Shown: positions 1 through 12,199 of the stretch, piece after piece
Layout of the letters: the number at the start of each line of letters is the position of its first letter
Numbering within the stretch: the first letter of the stretch is position 1
Origin: Notospermus geniculatus
Lineage: Eukaryota > Nemertea > Pilidiophora > Heteronemertea > Lineidae
Assembly (NCBI GenBank): GCA_002633025.1
Contig: NMRB01001546.1
Span: 94,597 to 158,596, forward strand
DNA length: 64,000 nucleotides
Direction: 5' to 3'
Program-made: the position numbers and the translations under genes
Notes under the pieces: generated by a model
Databases searched by the model: none
What the model was told of the DNA's origin: nothing
What the model saw: only the letters and a program-made list of their open reading frames with translations

Positions 1-274
1 TCAGACCCTAGATACCAAGGCAGGAAAACGGCAGGGTCGTCATATGTTTTCATACCTCCCTTTGTATAACATTGAGCCCTGTTCGCATGATATTTGGCCG
101 GAGTATTTCAACCGTATTCTCAGCTTCGGGTATACGTGAAGGGAATTTTTCTAACTTTCTCCTTTTGTTGGTCATTTTGTCGATCTACAATGTATGAGCG
201 ACATGAAAAGCAGGAAAATGTAGAACTATGTTGAGATACATGTATTTGGAATTATCAACATTTTTTTAAAACAA

Positions 275-330
275 TTAAAAATTTGAGAATTTTTTTAAAT
301 CTCAAATTTTTAAAAATTGAGATTTTGACT
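275..330. repeat. AT-rich hairpin in block A
   Basis: Short blocks aaatttgaga and tctcaaattt face each other within a run of A and T, so the strand can fold on itself. The matching place in the second block A copy (about 18710-18770) keeps the fold despite length changes in the A and T runs. No function is evident. Confidence 0.5.
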
Positions 331-643
331 TTTTTCATAAAATTTTGATGTCATCAGGTACATGTAGCTAACCCCCAAACACACATTTGTGGAATTTTGA
401 AACGTTTGGGTGGAACCGTAATTGTGTTTATTCAAATATCAACATTTTCTCCAAAATTCACAAAAATACTGCAAACGTACAGATCTTATTTTAACTTACT
501 GAGTTCGTAAGGCGAGACGGCCGCTTTAACTATTAAATTCGGAATATATTGCCGACATGGGACAGTAAAATTCAATTACAACACTCAGGCAGTGATTTAA
601 ATTCATCAGGTCGAATTTGCCGGGATTATTTCAAATTTGTATA

Positions 644-726
644 GCAAGCTGAGTAGCTGAGCAGCTTATGGCCTCCTCCGTACTTACCAGGCCCGATAAT
701 GCCATAGCGTCGGCCCTGACGGAAAA
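644..726 (+). mobile_element. SINE tail remnant
   Basis: The motifs gagtagctgagcagcttatgg, cctcctccgtacttaccagg and cggccctgacgg match the 3' part of the tRNA-headed SINE at 57187 and the tails at 38398 and 44590. Only the tail remains, with no tRNA head upstream. It is repeated at 19084-19168 as part of the second block A copy. Confidence 0.6.
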
Positions 727-2255
727 ATGAAATAAAAATAAAAATACAAATTGCGAATCTGATCCTAAAAACCAATGTACCGGGTTCATTTTTATTGTAA
801 AAAACCTAACTTGTAACGATATGGGTTATCAGATCATCGAACTTGAGTTGTTTGAAAATCTTTTGCAATCCTGGAACTTTTTGATTAATTAATGTGGAGG
901 TAATTACAATTTACGAAAGGCTGGAGGCAGTGTTTGATTAATGTCGTTTCACAAAAAATGAGGCGTTTATCAAAAAGAACCCTTTCCATCTGGCGTCTGA
1001 TGGAAGTTTGATATTGATAAACGGAGGTAAGGTTATAATCCGGTACAAGAAAGGAAATTTGAGAAAAAAATGTTAAAAAAATGACAAAAGAATTTTTTTG
1101 CCTTTTTATCCGATGCTAGATACAAAAGCATTATGCCATGAATAAACAGGAACAGTTATTTCCCTGTTGATATCGGCAGAAGCATCGTCGAATATCTGGG
1201 TTTTTTTTTAGAAAACTCCACGTCCCATAGTTAAAAAGCTTCAGTCCTAAGCTCATAACAACAATGTGTCCTTTTTGTATTATCGTCGCGTTTTTTACGC
1301 CATTGTGGGGTGTGGCCTTCACAAATGCCACGCAAAAAATCGAATGGATAGACAATGGGAAAATGCAATAGCCTTTGTTGTTGATGGCATAAAAAACTCG
1401 CAGAAGCACTGCTCGCCGCGGGGCGCATCGTATCAGAAATCTGTCGTGGAAAAAAACGGAAAGGCACTGAGCCAAGTTAAATACAGGTTATGCTTCTAAT
1501 GACAGGAAAGGCCGTATCACGCACACGGAAGAATTATAAATCTCTGTTTTATGCAAAGAACCTTGGCATGCATTGATCATTCTTTCAGGGAATGTCGTTC
1601 GAAAGTTGTGCACCTGCGCAGTAGGTCATTTTTCGTGACATAAGCGACGCTCGTATATCGTGATTTTTTGTCTTTTTCTTTTTTACCATAATTACGGCAG
1701 TCCCATTCTCATTGAACAAACGGCACAACACGGGCACCTAGTTTTTCTGAGTATTTGTTTGCGGGTCATGAATTCGTCTTGGCTGCGAACAATAGACTGG
1801 TAATAATTAAGGAATGTTTTAATCCCCGATTTGTCGCCCACGGCACAAGTGATAAGATCAGAGCAGAAAAAAACGTAAAAAAATACTCCAGTTTTTTGTT
1901 GCGTCCTTCCCCGGGGCTGCATCTAAGTGGGGGTGAGGCACCTCCAGAAAAAAATCACCCGGCCTTTATTCCACCTACGTCGCTTTATTTTTTTGTAGCA
2001 AACACTCATTTGCTTTCCACATCTGTCTCCATGGGCGCCATAAGGCATCAAGATAAAAATAATGGGCTAAGATGTAAAATGAAACGGTTGTACTTTGGTT
2101 GAAATTATCGTTCCAGTCATTAGTTCATATCGAAATCTAATACAGGGGTGGTGATTTGGTTTGATTTTTATGGACAGACCTGAATTCGGTCCTGCAACAC
2201 AAAGCTGCTAAAAGGTTGCTTGGACAAATTACTGTCCCATCTGCTGGGCGAACAA

Positions 2256-2681
2256 TAAAAAAGTCAATGAAGTAGGCCTAAACCTTTTCAAGAAATATCG
2301 TGAACATTGCGCCAAACGCTATATTGTCATAAGTCGCGGTTTTTTAAGAAGAGAAAAGTCAGAACTTCTCATGCGTAAAGCTCTTGGTGATGGTTTTATT
2401 TTTTCATTAGAAATACAGATATAATGTTATTTCACAGAAAAATTACGTTAAAAAACAGCTAAAAGGTGCCACCTGTAAAAATACATGACTTTTTTCCCTG
2501 TAAAATTGCAGTCTTTTTTAACAGTGTAAAAAGGTCAATGAAGTAGGCCTAAACCTTTTCAAGAAATATCGTGAACATTGCGCCAAACGCGATATTGCCA
2601 TAAGTCGCGGTTTTTTTAAGAAGAGAAAAGTCAGAACTTTCTCATGCGTAAAGCTCTTGGCGATGGTTTTATTTTTTCCAT
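2256..2681 (+). repeat. Internal direct repeat of about 150 bp, period 273
   Basis: A segment starting aaaaagtcaatgaagtaggc at 2256 is repeated from 2529, with few changes and about 120 unrelated bases between. The same pair exists in the second block A copy (about 20709 and 20983), so the internal repeat predates the large duplication. No coding frame spans it. Confidence 0.85.
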
Positions 2682-3220
2682 GGGAAGTTTGAAGTTTGTA
2701 GTGGAGCAGGGAATCATAAGTTCGGGCAGTTGATGGAGCAGGTATAAAGTGCCGCATAGAAGTGTTCCACAGTGTTTCTCAGTGTAGAGAGGTCGTGTTT
2801 TGTCACCCTGGGGCACCCGAAGGAAGGGTGCCATGAAAAATTCGGTTGCGTACTATACTTCGCTCTTGTTTACCCAAGGCGGGAAGTTTTGATGTTTTTC
2901 AAAGTTCATGACTGAAGATGGTAAATTGACATGGCAACTTGTAGGCTTATTACAATGTACTTGCAATATCGTGAATCCCTTTCGACAGTGGTCCCCGGGC
3001 GCTCATACGGAGCAAATATTTGCTCTTTGGGTGACAGAACTCGATACACACTTTTTGGTACCCCATTTTTTCACGTGCTGGTTCTTCAGGTTGTTCTACC
3101 TAACCAGCAAATCAGAAAGAAGTCACGAGCCCAGAGGCCGGAAAATATGGGGCAAAACATTACAATGGACACAAGAATCTTCAAACAAACACATCAAGCA
3201 GAGCAAATAACCAACAAACT

Positions 3221-4120
3221 GGATGACAACCTATCTTGGTGCGCCCTGTTGTTGTATCTGGGCTTAGCATTTAGTCAGCAAACTAGAAAAACACTTCACC
3301 ACAAACTATCAATTAGCCCTAGCATTTACTTTTCCCGACTGTGTACAACAACATTTCCTCTTAACATTCACCAACAATAACTCAGCATTATGTCACCGCA
3401 CAGCCCTCCAGTTATAGTTGTTAAGTTTGCATCCAAAATGCCGAATGTTGAAGTTGCAGTCAGTACTGGGTACATTTCCTTAATGCTATGATAGCCTGAG
3501 GATAACTTGGTTTTCCATTACGCTAAGTGCTATTGTGCAATGTTGTCTTTCACGAGTCCCGTTAACACTTAGCTCGGTGACTGACTGAGAACGAAAAGTT
3601 CCCTGATGAAAATACAGCTATCCTTTCAGGCCTGTTCGTATTTTTTGCAAACGTGCTTGGGCGTATTGAGGTTGTTTTATACCATAAAGATATCAACGTT
3701 TTATCAGCCGAGAGCAAATCCCGCTTCTCTTTATCACGTAATGCCCAGGCTGATTCATACTTTCATGAGCGTAGTAAATGTAAAACAACTAGCGTAGTTT
3801 TGTACTTTTAGTTGTATGGTCGACCAATCATTGCCCGTCACCCCCAGTAATGCCAAGTCTGACGTAAAATCCTTTTGTATAATCACTGTCAATGAAGTGA
3901 AAACAAGTGAATCATCATCCCGCATTTGTATAAATTGCATAAACCCCGAAGTTAAATGCACCAGTTGCAGAAAATGCAAATTTGTGCCTTTCAAAGTTGA
4001 TCACCCTTTCAGCAGCGGTTGCGTAGGCAGACAAATGCAGTCTTTGAGTAGTTTAGTGTCAAATTGACAGAATCTGACTGCGCATAAAAGTTAATCGTAC
4101 GTCATCCCGTGTCGTGATGA
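3221..4120. other. Nearly identical core of block A
   Basis: Compared by eye with 21658-22557, I find only two substitutions (about 3721 and 3803), while the flanks of the same block differ often. Either a recent gene-conversion tract or constraint would give this. Nothing here is recognisable as a gene apart from the weak 83-codon frame listed separately. Confidence 0.6.
3816..4067 (+). CDS. Weak candidate: 83-residue cysteine-rich frame, unknown
   Basis: An ATG-initiated frame encodes 83 residues with a cysteine cluster around residues 38-53 (pattern C-x2-C-x5-C-x2-C-x2-C) and no signal peptide or membrane segment. The second block A copy keeps the same 83 residues at 22253-22504. This is weak evidence because the surrounding DNA is equally conserved. 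No splice signals, promoter or poly(A) signal clearly belong to it. I do not recognise a family, and chance is the most likely explanation. Confidence 0.12.
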   Translation: MVDQSLPVTPSNAKSDVKSFCIITVNEVKTSESSSRICINCINPEVKCTSCRKCKFVPFKVDHPFSSGCVGRQMQSLSSLVSN

Positions 4121-4750
4121 TTCCCGCCATTCTCTGACACGGCCTACAAGATGGCGGTGTGGCAGCCATATTGGATGAGTGAACCTTCTTCTACTCAAGA
4201 GTGTATTGTAACCAACCATCAAAAAATGGCTGCAATATCTGCATGGATTCAGCCTGAAACATCAAGAATGCTAAAGTATACGGACGCACGGATGACCAGG
4301 GCAGCAATAAAGTCTTTGCGGGAGTCATTGAGCCAACTCTTAGGAGAAATATGTCACGTAGAGCAGCGCAGTTAGTACAAAGCTTAACTATACCATGCAT
4401 AATTAAACTAGTACCGGAGATATCCCATGCACCAAACAAGTGTTGACACCTATGGAAAAATTTCAAGAATAGTTCAGCTTTAACTGACGAATAGTTCAGC
4501 TTTAACTTCTTAGATTGAAAAACGGGGTTTTTCGGTGCAACCTGTTGACTGTCGTTGATACGTGAAGCAGATAACCTAAAGATACATCAAAAGATTCATT
4601 TAATTTATCCGAACCGCAATCCGATTTTCATCCGAAATCTAAAGCTAAATCATGATTGCAGTGATCACGTTCCTCGACTCTGCCAGCTCATGGCTAGCCG
4701 TCGTCGTGTCTCATTGTAGTAGCGGCTAGCTACTACAGCGCTCGACCTCG

Positions 4751-5520
4751 AACAATGGGATGCGTTTCTAGATACATGTATTTTAAAAGTTTTTTTCTCG
4801 TTTTTCTTTAGGAGCACCCGTATAATGGTCAGACGGGACCATTGACACAGAATGAGTTAAATTGGCTCACGCCATTCCAACCTGGCTGATTTTTAAATAG
4901 ACTTGAATACTTGTGGTTTCGTGTGGGAAGGTTCTATCTATCTATTTCTTGTCTGTTCAGCAGACGATATTCCAGGAAAACTCACCTTCTTATTGGCTAC
5001 ATTGAATTATGACTCAGGCCACCTGTAGTTATACCCGGATGTTGGCGGGTACTCCCATTCTTATAGGTGATCCTATTTTTTCCTCGAAGTCCGTATGACC
5101 TTGTACTATCGGAAATTCTTGTGTCAGTTTGGTCGGATTGTATACAATTGCTCGCTTTTTCATGCGTTGAATGGAGAAAGTAGATCAAATATGCCATATA
5201 CCATGATACTATTCACATGCGCCACTAAACAAACGTTTCTATCAACAATAGACACCAGCAGCTCTAGTACCATGTTCCCAAGGTAATAATCTGGATGACT
5301 TTTCTTTCAAGGGGCTTTATTGTATCACGACAACAACAACAAACTGACTAACACTCCACCTTTCCGTGGAGTATCAAATTAAACAAATGACGATGATAAC
5401 ATCCAGACTCCTCGCAGTGCCGTAATGCTCCATTCCTAAGTGGAGCATCATAAAATGCGGAATGCGACGGCACTGCGGAGGAGTTTGGATAACACCCTCC
5501 ATGAGGGCTCTGTGAACCAA
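4751..5520. other. Gene-free spacer
   Basis: I see no coding frame with support, no terminal repeats and no RNA gene. Around 5355-5510 there are several short mutually inverted words (ctccac/gtggag), suggesting an eroded palindromic repeat. Confidence 0.5.
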
Positions 5521-5764
5521 TTAAAGATAATGTACCACGGGTGTTTCCGCGGGCCACGAAAATCATTGTTTATATACATTTTGTTTGTTTGTGTCCAGTC
5601 TTTCTTTGTCTTACGAGTAATTTGTTGGTGGCATGCCCCTCTAGAAATTATTTTGATACCGTAAGTATTCAATCTGAGGGGTTGGCATGTCCCAAAAGTC
5701 CAAAATAACATAATGTAACAAACATTGAATGTAAACAATGAAGTCGTGATACATTATCTTTAAG
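5521..5764 (+). mobile_element. TTAA-flanked MITE (piggyBac-like or Kolobok-like)
   Basis: The element is bounded by TTAA on both sides. Its ends are inverted: TTAAAGATAATGTACCA on the left, and TGATACATTATCTTTAA on the right. A second copy lies in opposite orientation at 62882-63142 with the same bounds. The 244-bp length has no room for a transposase, so it is non-autonomous. TTAA target duplication is typical of piggyBac and Kolobok families, and the sequence alone does not separate them. Confidence 0.75.
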
Positions 5765-5805
5765 GTCTGTCGGATGAGACTAAATGCCGTGGTCCCTTCT
5801 TCCCC

Positions 5806-5866
5806 ATCCTGAGAATCCCAGGGCTTCTCGCTCGCTCCTTTCGCGACCGTGAGATTCTTAGGATGC
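5806..5866. repeat. Eroded palindrome related to 49254-49348
   Basis: It begins catcctgagaat, ends attcttaggatg and has gctcgctc near the centre. These features are shared with the much better palindrome at 49254. The arms are imperfect here. Confidence 0.4.
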
Positions 5867-6752
5867 TTGTTCCCGAGTGTCTATGCCAGGGTTAGAAGCC
5901 GTGTAAAGTTAAGTTATAAGATCAGCACACACATGGCTTTGAAACCATTATTCGACCTTGAGTAGACCTTGCCTTGCCGTACAGGCCTTGGACACAGAGG
6001 GTGTCCTAGGCCTATACAAATGTCCAACAATCATTATGATAGCACATAATGGAATTCGAATCAAATATAAACCACTGTCCTTGGCATGTTTTGAAATCGA
6101 TTTTGATATTTTAGTTCATCGGTTTTCAGTTGTTGTTGATCGACTGAACCAATAATCTACACCCCGAATATTTACAGTCATGTTTTGATTGGACGTTTGC
6201 CAGTTAAACAAGTTTATTTACCGTTAAATGTACGTTGTCGGTGTGTGATGAGCAAAGATTCGAGTGACCCAGCACCAGACAAGGGCCTAGAACAGAAAGG
6301 CTAGTAGTACATATACTTTAGGCATTTTTTTGTACAAACTAAAAATCATCCTACAGCACCAGCGACATACTGAAAAACCCCTCAGTCAATGCTTCGTCTT
6401 CTTCGAAAGACTATTTATACCGATTTTATTCAAAATAGCATCAGCTTAAACTATAAATACTACTCCATCAATTTCGCCCCTGACCTTTTCCTCACATAAC
6501 TCTTGCCCCGCTAGTTTTCCTCATTAATTCACCCTTCCTCTACATTGAGCCTGACGGGAGCCATTTTTTTTCAGTTTACTATTATACCAAACCATGTGAA
6601 GAATGCAGCCAAGGTAAGCGAAGGATAACTGCGTAACTAGATGAGTTCTTTTACCTAACTATCTGGCTGGGACTTAAAGGGACTTTAAGCTTCATTTTTC
6701 TTCGATATCATGTTATCAGCCATTCTGAGGTATAACAGTGTTTCGTACACTC

Positions 6753-6853
6753 TAAAAACTAAAGAGTTAAAGGAACTCCTAAAGAGTTAAAAGAGCACTC
6801 ACTGTACAGGCATGACAGGCTCTTTAGGAGTTCCTTTAACTCTTTAGTTTTTA
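6753..6853. mobile_element. Palindromic MITE, 34-bp arms
   Basis: The left arm (6753-6786, starting TAAAAACTAAAGAG) is the exact or near-exact reverse complement of the right arm (6820-6853, ending CTCTTTAGTTTTTA). TA at both ends fits a mariner-type TA target. About 33 bp separate the arms. It abuts the next repeat directly. Confidence 0.65.
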
Positions 6854-7803
6854 GCTCACCTCTGTGAGGTGAGCTTCTCCCATGGTGTGTCGTCCGTCGT
6901 CCGTCGTCGTCCGTCGTCGTCGTCCGTCGTCGTCGTCGTTAACAGGGGTGGCACGTTTCTAAACCGCTCGGGTTACAGACTTGAAATTTGGTGTACAGGT
7001 ACCCTATGGTAAAAACTATCTCTGGACCGAAACTTAGCGCTGCTGCTTGTACACTCTGGCCTGTAGGGGGCGCTTTGTGGAAACCTTCTTTCGGCCATAT
7101 CTCCTGAACGCTGTTAGCCAGAACCACGAAACTTTTATGGTGGGTTCCTCTGATGAGACTACATCACATAAATCCCGGGTTTTTGATTTGACCTACTTTT
7201 CAAGGTCACAGAGGTCAAAGTTCAAAATTCACTGTTTGGTGGCACATTTCATTGCTATTTGACATAGAGTGTTGTGATTTGGTGTGAAGATATATCTAGG
7301 CACCCTGCACGAATGCACCAAATTTCAACCCGATCGGACTTCAAATATGGCCGCCAGGAAGCCATCTTGAAAAATGGACTTTGACCCACATTTTATAAAT
7401 GGGAGTAGGTAGGATGTTTTAACGTTGTCAAAATATGTATCTAGGTACCATATAAATATATGGTAAATTTCAGGCAGATTCGACGTCAAATATGGCCGCC
7501 AGGGAGCCATCTTGAAAAATGGACTTCGACCCACACCTCATAAATAGTGGTAGCTAGGATGCTTTAACCGTGCCTAAATATGTGTCTTGGTACCGTCTAC
7601 TTATATGCCAAATTTCGGTTCGATTGGACTTCAACATGGCTGCCAGGCGGCCATCTTGAAAAATTGACTTTGGCCATATCTCATCGGTAGTAAATGTTAC
7701 GATGTTTCTGCACTAATCCTTCACCATTCAGTGTATCACCAGGCTACTCACACTTCATACTCTGTCACAGAGGTGAGCACAATGGCCCTGGCCATTTCAT
7801 TGA
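6851..7803 (+). mobile_element. 'agctcacc' family repeat, long copy
   Basis: It opens with the palindrome ctcacctctgtgaggtgag, continues through a cgtccgtcgtc microsatellite (about 6890-6940) and 'ggcacgtttc' to internal units of about 145 bp. Each unit carries 'atatggccgccagg..gccatcttga' (7346, 7491, 7636). It ends near 'cacagaggtgagcacaatgg...ccatttcatt'. Related heads lie at 39091 and 54737, and tails at 25296, 29027 and 45540. A deleted inverted copy lies at 13606. No transposase frame is visible, and the class is unknown. Confidence 0.7.
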
Positions 7804-7885
7804 GTGTAGCGCTCGGTCCCTACGTCACTGCACACAAATGTGCGGTGGACGCTTAATACACTGATTACGCCAGATGATATACAGG

Positions 7886-7945
7886 AAGTCAACTTCCAAA
7901 ATTTCGCAAATTTTCGACCCCAACCTGGGTCTTCCTCAGGCACTT
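7886..7945 (-). repeat. Half-copy of the 15365 snap-back palindrome
   Basis: The bases 'ttcgcaaattttcgacccca' through 'tcctcagg' match one arm of the palindrome at 15365-15582. Read on the minus strand it keeps CTGAGGA, a GACCC/GGGTC stem and GAAA, in the same order as the longer copy. The partner arm is absent. Confidence 0.55.
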
Positions 7946-8954
7946 TTCAGTATGGAACATTTTGTGTGTCGACTTTTTTCCCCGTCACCGAGCGGTACCC
8001 ACAGTACTCTGATTGGTACGAATTACTTGAATGCACTCGAAGTTGCTTTGAGCCGGTGGTGAGCGCCATCTAGCAGAAAAGGAATAAACTAGATGATTAT
8101 TCTTTACACATTACTTCCAATCTTAGGTGTTACAAGATGGTCAACTTTTACCAATCAAATGTCTGCTTGAAAGTACCATCTTCGCAAAAACATACACAAA
8201 AATCGAAGTACCCCGCAACCCTACACAACCCTACACACATGTACACAACTTGAGATGTTAGTTCACACAGCTTCACCGTTTTACCTCATTTTCATCTCCT
8301 CCAAGTTAAAAAAAACATCAATTTTCTACTTGGTTCATCTGAAGCATTTTTTTGAAAGTGCGAACATTTTGAAGATCCGTGCAACCGATACATAACTGCA
8401 AAAAATGTAATGAATAAAAATTCGAGTTCAGGTTATAATGTTTATATTTTCTTGTCAAGTGGGAGAAAGTTTTCCTACTTTTGCAGCTTTCATCCGTACG
8501 TTTTTTTTACGTTTCCTGTGCAGACTGCAATTCAAATCAACAGCGGGTTGACGGAAAACAATCAATGTTGTCACACCGGTTTCTGGCATGGAGGCGTTTG
8601 GTAAAGTTGAGGGGAAAACGTAAGCCATTTGAAAGTTACATCAAAAGTAGTTCAGCCCTGGGGTTTGTGGTTTATGATCGACAGGACAAGAAATGAACAA
8701 CTGGGATGGTTTAAGGGGACTGGCTTTGTTATACACATTTGAAAGTGGGTGGAAGTTTCAATGGGAATATCGTAAAGTCAGCCCAAAAGTTATCTTGGCA
8801 GTTTTTGAGGCTTCACGAAACTGTCCATTTGTTTGCATAAAACGATATGCTCCAGTTGCCCGAGGAAATCCAACTTTTCATTTCCTGTTTCCTCCTGTGT
8901 AAAGCGTACACTACCGGTACAGTGCATCACCCCAAGCGATGACAGAAGAAGGTG
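7946..8954. other. Gene-free spacer
   Basis: Only short chance frames are present, and I see no paired terminal repeats. A run of 'ccctacacaacccta' near 8220 is the only simple repeat. Confidence 0.5.
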
Positions 8955-9060
8955 AATTGTAAACCCCATCCACGTAGTGACAGCGATTTCGTTGCTTAAC
9001 TTCTAGCGCTGAGGCCAACGCGCTAACTACTAGGCCTCCTCCATGGCCGGCCGGCGGTTA
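8955..9060 (-). mobile_element. SINE remnant with 5S rRNA-like segment
   Basis: On the minus strand the segment reads ...GCCTAGTAGTTAGCGCGTTGGCCTC..., then GAAGTTAAGCAACG and ACTACGTGGATGGGG. The last two resemble the internal control region of 5S rRNA (AAGCTAAGC and TACTTGGATGGG), as in SINE3-type elements. A second copy lies at 42858-42960. Neither is long or exact enough to be a 5S gene. Confidence 0.6.
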
Positions 9061-9119
9061 AGCCGTGCCAAATAGCAGCTGCAAGGGGTTTATGCAGAAG
9101 GCAAGGAGACACCTTAGAA

Positions 9120-9290
9120 CAAGCTGTCAGATTGTGTAGTGGGAAAGTCAGTGCCTGTCATCTCCGAGGTTCCAGTCCGATCCCAATCCCAATGGGACTC
9201 GCTCTTCATGGGTAGAGAAGTCGACTCTCTTTGGCATCGCAGTTTTCTCCGGGCACTCCGGTTTCCTCCTGCTGTACATTAAATTCGTCC
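9120..9290 (+). mobile_element. tRNA-like SINE fragment
   Basis: A box-A-like 'tgtgtagtgggaaagtcagtg' is followed by a box-B-like 'ggttccagtccgatccc' and then by 'ctccgggcactccggtttcc', a phrase typical of invertebrate SINE bodies. The cloverleaf is not intact. A relative of the body lies at about 17845-17945. Confidence 0.45.
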
Positions 9291-10447
9291 ACTATTGTCT
9301 ATAGAACTGATAATGCCTTATTTGGTGCACGGCTCCCAATTCGATATTCATTTTTTGCCTTAAAAATCAAACTCCGACTAACCTAATTTTCGCGCCGGTC
9401 CCTACCCCGTCCGAAATGATCCCAAAGCAATCTCCTCATCCGAGAAACTTCTTTTTCACGACAACAGCATCACATCACTTTCCCAAATTCTATAGCTTCC
9501 ACTCCATTAACAGCGGAACTTATGTATACATACAGTTACCTAAAAACCAATACCCCGGCTCGGATGTTGACACCCGGGAATCCGCGCTGCCAAGTGCAAG
9601 CCACTTCACATAAATGATGCACGCAATAGATGTACACTATATAGAGTGCTTTCAACCTTGATTTGTTTTTTGGGTACATCGATTTCTGANTTCCCTAATA
9701 ATCGTCATAATGCGGATTTATTGAACACTGCCACCTATCATCCAACGAAACAATTTATCTGGGTAAGTTGCGCACGTGCTCTACCACGTTTACGTCAACA
9801 GCAGCCCTGATTGGCTGTATGCAAATGAGATAAGGTTGGTGTCCCGAACTCATGTGGGAAAAAAAATTTCGCCCCCCGTTAGGCCACTCTAGACTTGACC
9901 CAATAAACCCCGCGCAACATCTACTCTCCGAAATGCCCCCTTCTCCCGAGCAATCGAAATACGATTCATCCCTTTATGTAGGTACAAAGGGATTAAAAAT
10001 TGTCGGCTTTTTTGGAAATAAAGACCATCCCTATCACTGCCAGCGTTTGTGTAAATGCACCACGTTTGTGATACCCTATCTGATGATTCCTAAATACGAC
10101 AACGATATATATCAAAAGATCACAAGTTTTTTGTCACTGTGATACGTTTGTAAATGTGACCTGCTAATACGATAGTTTTTTATCCATGAAATCCTGGTGG
10201 AAGGAAAATTAGGCTATTGTAACATTTATGCTATTCCATGCAAGTGTGTCTTCGTTGTAAAAAGGTGTTTTTTGTGAGGAAACCGAGGGTGTTTTTAACG
10301 AAATCGAAGGTTTACTAGAAACGTGTATCACGTTACGGATACCGATATCCATCCTTTCGCTACCGCCGGTGCATTTTTAGCGGCATTTCGAAAACTCGCA
10401 GTAAAAAAATGTTTTGCTCGCCGAGAAAGGGTTGCTGAGAGCTAATA
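9291..10447. other. Gene-free spacer
   Basis: It holds a single n at 9690 and only short chance frames. No promoter, RNA gene or terminal repeat is evident. Confidence 0.45.
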
Positions 10448-10596
10448 GGGAGGTTTAGAAATCAAACGATAAAAGTAAACATTGCTACAACGTTATTTTT
10501 CATACTGCACATTAACCAGATTTTATATTGCATATTCGGTACAAAAATAACGTTGTCGTTAACGTTTACGTTTATCTTTTGATTTCTAAACCTCCC
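10448..10596. mobile_element. GGGAGG hairpin MITE, copy 1
   Basis: The ends GGGAGGTTTAGAAATCAAAC and its reverse complement enclose a 149-bp snap-back element flanked by TA on both sides. The arms are about 50 bp, with an AT-rich centre containing 'aaccagattttatattgca'. Four further copies lie at 39435, 45758, 48818 and 51857. The TA target suggests a Tc1/mariner-related source. There is no coding capacity. Confidence 0.8.
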
Positions 10597-10808
10597 TAAT
10601 GTAGGTGTTACACCTGAGAGACCGCTGAAAGTCGTGTTTACTCCAAGTTTTCGGTCTTTTTTAACTGCAGAGTCGTTTACCTTGGCTTCCGACAAAACAA
10701 ACCAAGGTAATCAACAGCAAAGCAACAGCAAAATCGAAAGGACCTTTTTTACAAATTTCAAACTGCAAAACATTTTGTCGCCATAGCCGTTATTTCACTC
10801 ATCGACCA

Positions 10809-10926
10809 GGGGTCTGTTTCATAAAGTGACTTGAAGCTAATGGTACAAAATGTACCATTAACTCAATGCGTTTTCCATTTGGTTAAAGGTACCATTAGCT
10901 TAAAGTCACTTTATGAAACAGGCCCC
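10809..10926. mobile_element. Palindromic MITE ('ttcataaag' type)
   Basis: The left arm 'tctgtttcataaagtgactt' mirrors the right arm ending 'gtcactttatgaaacaggc'. The inverted words 'gctaatggtac' and 'gtaccattagc' lie inside them. GGGG opens it and CCCC closes it. It resembles the 27091-27199 hairpin in its end motif but differs in the middle. I see no convincing target duplication. Confidence 0.6.
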
Positions 10927-11618
10927 TGCATGTCAAAAATAAGTACAATATCACAAAAAACATCAGCAGTTTTATCAGTATTTGGCGCGACCGTTTTCGC
11001 TTGCAGCCAGGGCCATTCAGTTCATAGAGTAAAATATTTTTTAACTAAAATATATTTAATTACTTTTTTTTTTCTCTCCGAAACATCGTTTTATACGACT
11101 TCAAGTTAATTGAAACATGAATTATTCATTTCTTACAAAATAAGATTTTTTTCACGTTGTCATGCCATGTTTTTCGTGACATTGAATTTGTTTAAAGGAA
11201 ATTAGCAGTGTCTTAACTCGTCGCTGCTGGTATAATCTTGAGTCGTTCGGTCCATGATTCAATTTTGGTTTCCTTGTAAATAGATACTCTTAACTTCTAT
11301 CCCTCCCGGCCCTCCCAGCCCACAGTTCGAAAAAAACTGCGAACAGGCACGTGTAATGTGGGGCAACAGAACCAAACATTGATTACCAACACAAGCCCCG
11401 CATAACATGAAAGAAAAAAACTATAACCCGGGGATGTTCGCTGACCTGACGATAAAAAAATGCTCCCCTATTCCATTCAAGGATGCCCTTTGTCTGTGAA
11501 AAAAAATTAGCAAAAGGCCCGTCAACGGTTGGGTGATTTCGGCTCATTTTTCACCGAATTATGCGGCTCTGTGCAGATGTTTGACAGGAAAGAAAAACTA
11601 CACATGAACGTTATACAA
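10927..11618. other. Gene-free spacer
   Basis: No feature is seen beyond A- and T-rich runs. The Helitron begins immediately after it. Confidence 0.45.
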
Positions 11619-12015
11619 TCTATATATTATTACGCTTAACGTCTGGGTTTTGTGGCAGCATCTCCTCTGAAACCGCTCGACCAAATGATCTGAAATTCGG
11701 TATTGGGGGGGTTTCGGATACGAGGATTATGTTCAGCTATGTCTTAAAACCGAGTATGCCACAGGGAAAAAGTTTTCATTCATTTTTGGCGAATCTCATC
11801 CGGCCACGGGTCTCATCGCTGGCGCCATGCACAAGCGCCATCTTCCGGATGCACCGCGACCTATATTATTACAGAGTTGGCGATTTGCGTAATTTCACAC
11901 ATCTCTGAAACCGCCGTGAATAATGAGTCGGTTTTCTGCATACACCGTTTATACTATGTGACAAAGACGATGCGCCAGGTTTCAAACTTATTTATGAAGT
12001 GAATACTGCATTTTG

Positions 12016-12199
12016 NNNNNNNNNNNNNNNNNNNNNNNNNNNNNNNNNNNNNNNNNNNNNNNNNNNNNNNNNNNNNNNNNNNNNNNNNNNNNNNNNNNNN
12101 NNNNNNNNNNNNNNNNNNNNNNNNNNNNNNNNNNNNNNNNNNNNNNNNNNNNNNNNNNNNNNNNNNNNNNNNNNNNNNNNNNNNNNNNNNNNNNNNNNN
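12016..12199. other. Assembly gap (184 n)
   Basis: This is a run of n inside the Helitron. It abuts the minisatellite-like array, which probably defeated assembly. Confidence 0.99.

Larger units (their letters stand above)
1..4750 (+). repeat. Block A, copy 1 of a 4.75 kb direct duplication
   Basis: Base 1 onward matches 18440 onward in the same orientation, and the match runs to the sequence ending 'cgctcgacctcg' at 4750, after which the copies differ. The start may lie outside the window. The first 3.2 kb carries many substitutions and small indels relative to the other copy, while about 3.2-4.1 kb is almost identical. It contains a SINE tail, an internal 150-bp direct repeat and an AT-rich hairpin, but no gene I recognise. 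A segmental duplication, a long unrecognised element or retained haplotypes could all explain it. Confidence 0.95.

Noticed and set aside
1131-2102. Frames of about 115 residues in block A
   Set aside because: The second copy breaks or shifts them with indels in runs of A and T, so the reading frame is not maintained.
4191-4466. 91-residue minus-strand frame in block A
   Set aside because: The counterpart at 22690-22956 differs at both ends because of indels, with no conserved start or stop.
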